Assembly: GCA_016808115.1 (NCBI GenBank)
Contig: JAEQBH010002854.1
Location: 124,001-188,000, forward strand
Origin: Tetrastigma voinierianum
Taxonomy: Eukaryota; Streptophyta; Magnoliopsida; Vitales; Vitaceae
Direction of reading: 5' to 3'
Length of the DNA stretch: 64,000 nucleotides
Position 1 is the first letter of the stretch; the number at the start of each line of letters is the position of its first letter. The position numbers and the translations under genes were made by a program. This document shows, piece after piece, positions 55,308 to 64,000 of the stretch. The notes below the pieces were generated by a model. That model did not search any database, had not been told where the DNA came from, and was given only the letters and a program-made list of their open reading frames with translations.

Positions 55308-56052
55308 TTGTATCAAAGCGCCAAACTTAATAGCAAAAAAAAAAATAAAAATAAATAATCTTACCCCTAGTTGCTGCCTCCGCTCATCATGATCTGATGA
55401 TCCTGCACCGCCGCTTATCATAGCCGAAGAATCTTCTTCCACCACTATTGTCATGCCTCCTCCTCGTCCGATGGTCTTGAACGGGATTGATCCGTCTCAA
55501 AATTTAATTGTTCTCAATGCCGATACTCAAGCATCGCTAAAACTCTCAGTCATGAATTATTTCGCGTGGCGACTCAAATTCACGTCTCTCATATTTAGGT
55601 ATGATTCTCAAAGCCATGCCTTTCGGAAATGATAACTCTGTTTGATGCCTCATCCCCCTCCCCAAATCCGGACCATATTCTCTGACTTAGACAAGACCAA
55701 TTGTTTCTCAATGCAATTTTTGGGTCAGTATCTGCCACCCTAGTGCAATTTATCTTTACCTTCTCCACAACTCGTGTTGCATGGACTACTCTCGAAAAGA
55801 CATATGCTTCTCCTTCGTGCAGACAGATCATGACCCATCGCCAGAATCTTACTAGTCCTCAATAAGGTAATCGGACTATTACCGACTATATCAAGATGTC
55901 AAACACAATATTGACTATCTTGCCCTTATGAATGTCTCTATTGACTTTGATGAGCTCTCTATCCGTGTTTTGAACGGCCTTAGCCCGGCCTACTCAAACA
56001 TATCTCATGCCCTACAAGCTCAAGCAACTTTAGTTACTTTTAAGGAATTGTT
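55308..56052 (+). pseudogene. Copia 2 gag, first part
   Basis: It begins at ATGCCTCCTCC (55454) with LNGIDPSQNLIVLNADTQASLKLSVMNYFAWRLKFTSLI. It continues across frames as the homologue of copia 1 gag (DKTNCFSMQFLGQYLPP, then SKRHMLLLRADRS in shifted frames). A coiled-coil-like ending (ELFKQLL-like) is cut at 56052 by E1. Several stops are present. Confidence 0.78.
56048..56052. repeat. E1 target duplication (left), TTGTT
   Basis: TTGTT at 56048-56052 is repeated at 59975-59979, directly outside the LTR ends. Confidence 0.85.
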
Positions 56053-57227
56053 TGTGAAACCCCGGAAAATCCAGATTTCCTAAGGAAGGATAAAACGGTA
56101 ATTTCGGTTGAAAATCCGGAATTTTTCTAGATCTCGGATGATGAAACTGACTTCACCGTGGGAATCGTCTCGCGAAATCTAGCTACTATGTCGAATTCCG
56201 AGACAGTCGGAATTTCACGTTTTTTTAGGCACCGAGAGAGGTATGGGACACTTGGCATGAGGAGAGTGGCTCACAGTGTGCCACGTGTTAAGTGCAGAAT
56301 TAGTTAACAAGGAGAGCCAAGTGGGGCCAATGTGGACATGTGGCATCTCCTAAGTGGATAGAAATCCACTATTATGGATAAGGAATAGGATGTAATCCAA
56401 ATAAGCCAATGGTGGCTTGACAAGTGACATGAGAGGACAAATCCTCTTGACCAAGTTCTCCCAACCGGTTAGGGAGAGAAGGAAAGAGAAAAAGAGAGAG
56501 AAGAGGAAGAAGAGAGTTTTAGAGAGAGAGGCTCTCACTTCTCTCTAAATTTTTCGGTGATCGGATGAGTCGAGACTCGGCGGTAGCGAGTTGGGTGCAA
56601 ATTGCGAAGGCTACACGTGAGATCTCAGAATTGTGGGTTCGACAACTCAGGGAGGTAGGGTCTTCTCCTACTTGGTTTTATTTTTGACAGAGCCATTTAA
56701 AATGGTTTGGATGGTGTGAGGCCGTGAGTGACCGTTTGGTCGATCCCAGAAAGCTTAGAGTGAATCTTTGGAATTTTGGGACCCGGTGTGGAGCGATCCG
56801 AGGCCCGGTGCGAGGCGAAAATGGTCCTTGTGTGCTACATATTTGTGTGTTATTGCTTGATATTTGAATAACATGCAAATTGTGTGTAGGATGTATAACC
56901 ATCTGTAAATTGTCTATGTTGCATGTAGTTAAAAATATTCATGTGACATGAAATAAATGCATTGGCATCATGCATTTGTATGCACAAGAACATCGCATGA
57001 CATTAGGTGAGAGTGCATGCACGTTTGGGTCGATTCTATGTTTAGAGTCGACTTTGGTAAATCGGCACCGTGTTTGGTGTCGATAAATTGTCGTGGGGAC
57101 ATGGTAAGATCGACATTGGTTGGTGTCGATGGTGGGCTCAGTGGCATGGGACATCGTCCAAGCTGAGCGCATGATTTTAAAGTAATCGGAGATTGTGCAG
57201 TGAAAAGATAAAGGTTTTATTGGGAAT

Positions 57228-57370
57228 TGTCTAGTGTTCGGAGGATGTCCAATGCTCGGAGGACGTCCAATGCTTGGAGGATGCCTAGTGTTCGAAGGCT
57301 GTCCAATGCTCGGAGGATGTCCAATGCTCGGAGGGTGTCCAATGCTCGAAGGATGTCCAGATTCGGAGAT
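57228..57370. repeat. 18-bp minisatellite in solo LTR E1
   Basis: About seven copies of GGATGTCCAATGCTCGGA, with a few substitutions. It gives a false-looking ORF rich in Gly-Gly-Cys-Pro. The comparable position in E2 and F has different tandem repeats. Confidence 0.85.
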
Positions 57371-57731
57371 TTCCCATGGTTGGAGTATGTCATCTAAGGT
57401 TTCGGAGAGTGTCTAAAGGATTTTAAATGTAAAACAAATATTTTTGTTTTGAAAACAAATTCTCATACATGGCAAGTTGCATGTGTGAGGGAGTCGGTGA
57501 GGACTCGTGGCATCGTCGGGGCATGTAGACATTCAAGTAGGATCATGCATTTTCTTGAATGTGTTTGGTTGCCATTATATGTGCACTTAGGTGGGGAGTA
57601 ACCCATGTAGGGGAATTCAACTACTGGGCATTGCTTACCTTGTCGAGGGAAAAACTATTTCAGGTACTGAAGACACACCTGGGGATGGGACGCATCCGAG
57701 GCCTTAGAGGAGAAGAATTGGCCTAGTATGG

Positions 57732-57736
57732 CCTTA
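57732..57736. repeat. E2 target duplication, CCTTA
   Basis: CCTTA at 57732-57736 is repeated at 59746-59750, directly outside the LTR ends. Confidence 0.88.
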
Positions 57737-59745
57737 TGTAAGACCCGAGAAATTCCAATTTCTGGAAAAAGGGCAAAATCGTAATTTCGGTTACAAAATT
57801 GTTATTTCGGTTAAAAATTTAGAATTTATTCTCTAGATCTCAGATGATAAGACAGATTTCACCGTTGGAATCATCTCGCTAAATCTAGCTAGCACGTCGA
57901 ATTTCCTCGTCGACCCGAGACAGGCCGGCTTAACGCTGAGGCATCGTCGTGCCCTAAAACAATTTTCGATACGACGAAAGTCACATATAATACTTACTCA
58001 TGTGCCATAAGTGGCATGAGTATATAAATGATAAAAATGGACGGCCGAGATAGTGCCGAATGTCAAAACTGGGAAAAGAGGGACATAACGGGTATTAATG
58101 GAATTGTTTAAGTTAGAAAAAGACAAAACATGACTAGTGTTGTCTCCTACATTGCCAAAAGGGAAAACAAAACGTGGGAGGGAAGCAGAAAGAACCAGTA
58201 GCCGGATTTCCATGTTTTTAGAGAGAGAATACCTGACTTCTCTCTAGATTTCTAAGCAAACCGACCGCCTAAGTCTTCGAAAGCAAGAAGGAAAGCCGCT
58301 TTACGCGGAAAGGTTCACTGGTGGATTCTCGGCTCTTGAGAGTTTTCGATTGAACTCCGAGAGGTGGTTTCTCCTCATTTCTGGGTTTTTACACTTTGTT
58401 TAAGTGCTATATGATGCTTCGTTAGTATGAGGCCTCAACGGTTACTTGATCGGTCCCAAAACATGGGACCGAATTGCTTGAATTTTTATGGAACCCAGTT
58501 CTGGGTGTCCGTGGTTGTCACGGGCTGTTGGGTGGTTAATTGGTATACTTTATGCCATAAATTATGTGTTGGTTTGTATAAGGCCGGAAATGGCCGTGAA
58601 ACCCGGGTTCACTAAGTGAACCGATGATTGGTGATTTGTAGGGAATAGTAACCGAGGGTTTCACTATTCGAGAATAGTGTTCACAAAATAATTTTTGTGA
58701 AATAATGTGTTTGGTTGAGTAATTCAAATCGAGTTGTCGTGTTTAATCATTAGCCCACGTGAGCTAATTTTGGATGCACTGATGGTGAAATTACATGACA
58801 TGTTTGTGTGATTTTAAATTATGTGAATATATGCATGATTATATATTTGCATGTGTTATTGAATTGTAAATGCGAATTGGCATCATGCATCTCCATATGC
58901 ACTGGGGCACCCTAGAACGATAAGAGTGAGTGCATGAGGTAATTCTTGAGAGAATGGTTCGGGAGGGCTGTTGTCTAAAATAATAAATATCTGAGCAGGT
59001 ATCCAAACATAATATCAATCGTCGGAGACGGCCCAATTGATATACATCGGAGGGTAGTCCATACATAATATCAATCGTCGGAGACGGCCCAATTGATATA
59101 TATACATCGAAGGGTTGTCCACAAACAAACAAATAAAACTAAGGTTCTCATACGTGGCTTAGGCAGGTGTGAGGGAGTCGGGGAGGACTCGGGATATGAG
59201 ATGATCGCTAGACCCTCTCAAGTAGGATCAATGCGATTTACTTGAATGTATGTTTTCATCGAGCATTGCATATGCACTTTAGGTGAGAGTAGCCCACTTA
59301 GGTGATTCCACTACCGAGCATTAGCTCACCCCGTCGCGGATATTATTTTACAGGTGTGTGGAGCGTGCGAGGAGACGGCTCGTCTTAGAGACTGAGTTTT
59401 AGAAGAAAGCCGAAATGTGGCTTTGATGGTTCTACATGTATTAGAATTGTTTTACTTTTAATATATGTTGTATAAGAGTAAAAACAATTGAAATCTGGAA
59501 ACTATTGGATATAGTTGGATATATATATATTGATGAGTAGTGTTGTATTGGGCCCAAGCAAATGCTTGTACTCATGATATTGATGCGTTCGGGACGTGTG
59601 TTATATACAAAGTTTTTTGTATTTCCGGGGTAGAGCTCTCCGCGAGACTCGCCCCATTTTCGAAAAATGTCGGGTTACCCGACATTCACGAGTATTCCTC
59701 GGGTTGACGGGTAGTCAACGGACCCCCGGGTTTTGGGGCGTCACA
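57737..59745 (+). mobile_element. Solo LTR E2, inside E1
   Basis: 2009 bp, starting TGTAAGACCCGAGAAA and ending GGGGCGTCACA, with a perfect 5-bp target duplication. Most of the LTR resembles the element F 5' LTR (60299-62324) from the first base on. No internal region remains. Confidence 0.9.
59010..59125. repeat. 56-bp tandem repeat in E2
   Basis: AATATCAATCGTCGGAGACG starts at 59011 and 59067 in near-identical units, followed by a partial unit. Related units occur in F at about 61555-61640. Confidence 0.8.
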
Positions 59746-59974
59746 CCTTATCTTGTACTTTTGTAAAATTCTAGGCAAAAGACCCAGTTTTGGATAATTG
59801 GTAATCAAAACAAATTGTAATTAAATTCTTTTTATATAAAATATACATTTTGATGAGTATGGATAATGGACCCGATTGGGTTATTGTACTCATATATGGT
59901 CTCATGACGTGAGACACGTAGATTTCCACAGGTTTACGGTGGTCAACAGGACCCCCGGGATTCGGGGTGTCACA

Positions 59975-60298
59975 TTGTTTGAGCAACTACTTAGTTACGA
60001 GGCCCAAATGAAAATTTTGGTTCCTTCAACATCGCCTACCTCTACTCCGGCCATTGCCTTGGTTACTTCAACTGGCCCTTCTTCACATTGTCAGTTGAAC
60101 AACCGTGGTGGAAAAAATCATAACCGATCTCAACAGTCATGGACCCCTACCCACCCTCGCAATGATCGCCTACTCATCCATTACCCCGCAAAGATCCAAA
60201 TTTCCACCGACCCACTGGCATAGTCGCTACCTCGGGCGTTGTCAAATTTGTGGTGTAATCGAGCACTCTTCTTGATAGTGAAGTTATCTATCCACCTC
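59975..60298 (+). pseudogene. Copia 2 gag, remainder with zinc knuckle
   Basis: After E1 the frame gives a coiled-coil-like QLLSYEAQMKILVPS, then a Ser/Pro-rich region and CQICGVIEHS (about 60232-60262), the first part of a CCHC knuckle. It is cut by element F at 60299. The opposite-strand copia 1 sequence at 51940-52000 is the homologous segment. Confidence 0.8.
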
Positions 60299-62324
60299 TG
60301 TAAGACCCGAGAAATTCCAATTTCTGGAAAGGGCAAAATCGTAATTTCGATTACAAAATTGTTATTTCGGTTAAAAAAAATCCAGAATTTATTCTCTAGA
60401 TCTCGGATGATGAAACGGATTTCACCATTGAAATCATCTCGCGAAATCTAGCTAGCACGTAAAATTTCGTTGAATTCCGAGATAGTCGAAATTTACACGT
60501 TTTTCGAGGCATCGCGGTTCGGGCGCCGTAAAACTAATTTCGATGCGACGAAAGTCACATATAACGAGTACTCATGTGCCATAAGTGGTATGAGTAGAGA
60601 AATGATGAAAATGGTAGGCCGAAATAGTGCCGAGTGTCGAAACTGGGAAAATAAGGACAAAATTGGCAATTTGAAATTTGATTAAATGGCACAAAAAGAC
60701 AAAAAAAAATGCTACAGTGCTCATCTCCTACAATTTAAAGACCAAAAAACGTGAAAAGGGAAAAAAATCTTCCAGTAGCCATTTTTTTTGAGGTTTTATG
60801 AGAGAGAGTCTTCCTTCTTTCTAGAAATACGCGCGATCCAACCGTCGGCGCCTTCGACAGAAGGAAAGCCGCCTCTACTTCTGAGAGGGCTTCGCGTGGG
60901 TACCGGATTTAGGGAGTTTCCTCAAACTCCGAGAGGTAGGGGTTTCTCCCTACTTGGGTTTTATTCCCTCTTTAAGTATTTTACGAATGTTTGAGTAGAA
61001 TGAGGCCGTGAGGGGCCGTTTGATCGGTCCCAAACCTTGGGACCGAATTGATATGAATTTTTGAAACCCAAGAGTAGCAGCCGTGACTGCCACGGCTGGT
61101 TTGGGTTGTCAAATTGTGCTTTTGCATAATAAATCATGTATTGATTGGAATGAGGTCGGAAATGGTCGGGAAATGCGGGTTCATAAGGTGAACCGATGAT
61201 TTGTGATTTGTCGGGAATAGTGTTCACAAAAATATATTTTTGTGTGAAAATGGGTTTGGTCGAGTGATTCAAGTTGAATTGCTCGTGTTTGATTATTAGC
61301 CCAAGTGAGCTAATTGTGATGTATGAATTGATTAATTACATGACATGATTGTGTGATTGGATATTATGTGGATATGTGCATAAGCTTACATATTTCGCAT
61401 GTGATAGACTGTATTGGAATTGGCATTACATGCATTCCATATGCACTGGAACACCCTAGGACTATAGGAGTGAGTGCATGAGATGAGTCTAGAGAAAATG
61501 GTTCGGAGGGTTGTCTAAAAATATTACTTATCGGAGGGTAGTTCAAATTAAAAATATCAATCGTCGGAGAGGCCCAATTGATATTCATCGGAGGGTAGTC
61601 CACAAACAACAATATATCAATCGTAGAGATGAATCTAATTGATATATATACACTGAGGGTTGTCCAATTAACAAAACAATAATTCTCATACGAGGTTTAG
61701 CAAGTGTGAGAGAGAGCTCTGGTGAGGACCTGATCTCAGTTGTCATGTAGACATTCAAGTAGGATCATGCATTTTCTTGAATGTATGTTTATTTTGGAAC
61801 ATTGCACCCGCACCCTAAAGGAGAGTAGCCCACTTAGGCGACATTCCACTATCGAGCATTAGCTCACCCCGTCAGGGATATTATTTTGGCTGTGCATGTG
61901 GAGCGTGCGAGGGGACTGCTCGTCCTAGGGATTGAGGATTAGAAGAAAGCCGGGTTGTGGTTTTGGTTGATAATATATACATGTATTGAAATGGGTGTCT
62001 AATTTTAATATATGTATCGTATAAGAGTGAATATATTGTAACTCTTGTAACTATTTGGTATAGTTGGATTCAGTTAGTTGGGTATGTATTATGAGTATCG
62101 CTTAGGCCCAAGTGGCCGTGATTACTCATGTGATTGGATATATTGATATATTGGATATATTGCACCTGCTTGGGACGTATATGCAAGTTTTGTATTTGGT
62201 AGAACTCCCGTGACATTAAAGGGAGACTCGCCCGATTTTCGTGAGAAATGCTCCGCAGCTCACCAAACATTCACTAGTGTTTCCGCTGGCCGACGGTAGT
62301 CAACGGACCACCAGGGGCGTCACA
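60299..62324 (+). repeat. Element F 5' LTR
   Basis: 2026 bp, TGTAAGACCCGAG...AGGGGCGTCACA. It has E2-like content throughout, with tandem units at about 61540-61650. Confidence 0.88.
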
Positions 62325-63290
62325 AATTTGGTATCGTAGCTAGGTATACGAACATCTAGGGGAGCTCCTAAGTTAGTATCCATCACCACTGGGTGGTTTG
62401 ATGTAGAGTAGGTATATGGAAACCTAGGAGAAGAGGGTCGTGGGCTTAGGCCATATGTAAGAACATCACCACTAGGTGTGGTTCGATGTTCGGTTAGGTA
62501 TGAGATTACCTAGGAAACACGGTAAAATCGTGACATGGTCTATACAATGGTGTTCTGTGGTGATCATTAAATTTCCTAAGCGTGTGAATGATGATTATAA
62601 CATGAATTATGTGTTGTGAAATGTTGTGTGCTTAGTGATTAGCACATAGGAAAACTTTTGGGAGTTTTACAGTGAGTAAAATTGGAAGAATAAAATAAAA
62701 GAAATAAATTTTTAGAAATTTATTTGAGTGTTGGATAATGAAATCACTTTAATAAATTTGAGATTTAACACTAGGGTTAGTGTTATAGAAGGAGGTTGAG
62801 GAAATTTCGACCATTTTCCGTAATTAAATGAAAAATAATAAGCAAAATAAATTTTAAGCAATTTATTTGTTTATTGAGAAATGAGAAAAATAAATAAATA
62901 AATAAGGTGTGGAGAAATTTTTTCACAAAGCAAAACTGAAAAATAAATTAAAGAAAAATAAATTTATAAATTTCTTGGTTACGTGTGAGAAGAAAATAAT
63001 TTTCTAAGGTTTTACAAGTTGTAAAATCAAGAAAATGGAGTAAATAAGCATTTTTGAAAAAATCAAAATCAAATAAAATTAGACAAAATTTTCGAAAAAT
63101 AAATTTAAAATTTAGAATTTCTCTGAAATAAATGTTTGTTGAAACAATATTAATGCCACATTACACCCGACACCGTAAATGCAAGGACAATGTGTATACA
63201 CTAATTTATGTGTATGATTAGTGTCTCGGGGCTGTGGTTATGCCTTAGAGATACTGTATTGAGATTTAACTGCCATGTTAATTGTGTAGA
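62325..63290 (+). other. Element F primer site and leader
   Basis: AATTTGGTATCGTAGCTAGG (primer site TGGTATCGTAGC, decayed initiator-Met type) is followed by AT-rich untranslated sequence. No gene is recognised. Confidence 0.7.
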
Positions 63291-64000
63291 TGGCTAGTAG
63301 AGGACGCAGGATTTGCGGACGAGACGTAGAGGACGCCCACGGGCACCGGTCGTGCACCACCGACATTTGACCACCACCGTATTTGATCACAGCCTTTGTC
63401 GAGGCCGTAGGTGTTGCATCGGCCGCTATCGCACAAAGCATAGCATAGTAGCGAAGCCTGGAGGACCTAGTAACCTCCAGAGATTTAGAGCGCACCACCC
63501 TCCGACATTCACTGTGGGAGGGAGACCATGGTGGCGCACTCTCATTGGTTTATGCAGACGAGAACGATCGGGTGCTGAGATCACCTCCGATACGATCAGA
63601 TCGTTAGCCGTATTCCGCCTAGAGGGCGAGGCTCCGTATGGTGGGATAGGCTAGGACTTCTAGGAGGAGTTATGACATGGGCGTAGTCGTGAGCCGTTCA
63701 TGGGTAAAAGCACTTCCGTGAGACCGTGAGGTACGGTTCGTGTGAGTTCCTGAGAGGTCAAGCAAGGGTAGTCGATGACCGGTGGATGGACTACGGGGCT
63801 AGATTCACAGAAGAACCGATTTGTCGATGATTACGTGGCCACCGACCGCCAAGGCGAGGAGATCGAGAATGAACTCGGCTGTCCATTCAAAGCCAGATTG
63901 TAGGACTCGCCACATGATACGATTCCGCGGTCGGGATGGCCCCCACCATAGAGAGAGATGGAGGAGTGCTCTGAGCACTCTGATGCGAAAAGCAAGGGTA
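63291..64000 (+). pseudogene. Element F gag (partial)
   Basis: It starts ATGGCTAGTAGAGGACGC (63291), and a frame change at about 63370 brings in RRRGRPRAP-like sequence. Frame 63313-63654 carries LQRFRAHHPPTFTVGG, EITSDTIRSLAVFRLEGEAP, the capsid start of Tekay-like Gag. The following part keeps EEL...SREPFMGK and a YGARFTEEP-like segment in other frames. Gag would form particles. It is broken by frameshifts and runs past the end of the window. Confidence 0.78.

Larger units (their letters stand above)
56053..59974 (+). mobile_element. Solo LTR E1 (gypsy), split by solo LTR E2
   Basis: It starts TGTGAAACCCCGG and ends GGGGTGTCACA. After removing E2 and its target duplication it is about 1908 bp. 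A perfect TTGTT duplication flanks it. No internal genes or second LTR remain, so it is a product of LTR-LTR recombination. The U3 start block (TAGATCTCGGATGATGAAAC...CTTCACCGT) matches that of E2, F, D and element A. Confidence 0.88.
55192..60298 (+). mobile_element. Copia element 2, 5' part, interrupted by E1/E2
   Basis: The LTR at 55192-55307 (116 bp) matches the copia 1 LTRs. It is followed by TTGTATCAAAGCGCC (initiator-Met-type primer site) and gag in plus orientation. Gag is interrupted by solo LTR E1 at 56053 and resumes at 59980. It is cut again at 60299 by element F. Its other LTR lies beyond the window or is lost. Confidence 0.8.
60299..64000 (+). mobile_element. Element F: 5' part of a Tekay-like gypsy element
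   Basis: 5' LTR 60299-62324, primer site, a ~960-bp leader and decayed gag, running off the window. The LTR start equals that of E2. It interrupts copia 2 just after its zinc knuckle. The target duplication cannot be checked because the other LTR is outside the window (left flank ACCTC). Confidence 0.82.

Noticed and set aside
57234..57416. Gly-Gly-Cys-Pro repeat ORF
   Set aside because: It is a reading of an 18-bp minisatellite in solo LTR E1.
57737..62324. E2 and the F LTR as the two LTRs of one element
   Set aside because: E2 has its own perfect target duplication inside E1, and the sequence between is E1 tail and copia 2 gag.

Overview
The window is a piece of a large, repeat-rich plant nuclear genome, most likely an angiosperm. 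Evidence: Tekay/Del-like chromovirus and Athila-like Ty3/gypsy elements, Ty1/copia elements primed by initiator-Met tRNA, foldback/TIR elements with plant-type termini, and AT-rich spacers. I find no intact host gene, no rRNA gene, no functional tRNA gene and no CRISPR array. Almost everything that codes is decayed retrotransposon sequence, so ORFs are broken by stops and frameshifts. All calls come from reading the sequence by eye; no search or alignment program was run.

Layout. 1-4542: AT-rich DNA with a CAATGTTTTAAAA-type inverted-repeat element, two tRNA-like stretches, a ~64-bp tandem repeat and two foldback elements. 4543-46965: element A, a minus-strand Tekay-like chromovirus with ~2.9-kb LTRs, split between RNase H and integrase by element B. 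8942-40593: element B, a plus-strand Athila-like element with ~1.2-kb LTRs. B carries two later insertions: solo LTR D (14591-17996) inside its integrase, and element C (20757-37293, minus-strand Athila-like, ~3-kb LTRs) inside its third ORF. Removing C, D and B rejoins the interrupted reading frames, which is strong evidence for the order A, then B, then C and D.

46966-55191: a foldback element, a short unexplained spacer, a TCGAG-rich hAT-like element split by a minus-strand copia element with ~117-bp LTRs (48025-52965), then spacer with a TIR element (54437-55119). 55192-60298: the 5' part of a second, related copia element in plus orientation. It is interrupted by solo LTR E1 (56053-59974), which is itself interrupted by solo LTR E2 (57737-59745); both have perfect 5-bp target duplications. 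60299-64000: the 5' LTR, leader and decayed gag of a further gypsy element F, which runs off the window.

The most unusual signals are (1) arrays of the 10-bp palindrome TGTCGCGACA and its CpG-decayed variants, in the LTRs of A and C and also between pol and the third ORF in B and C; (2) element C's LTRs, which contain extra primer-binding-site-like units; and (3) a hairpin shared by B and C just before the polypurine tract.
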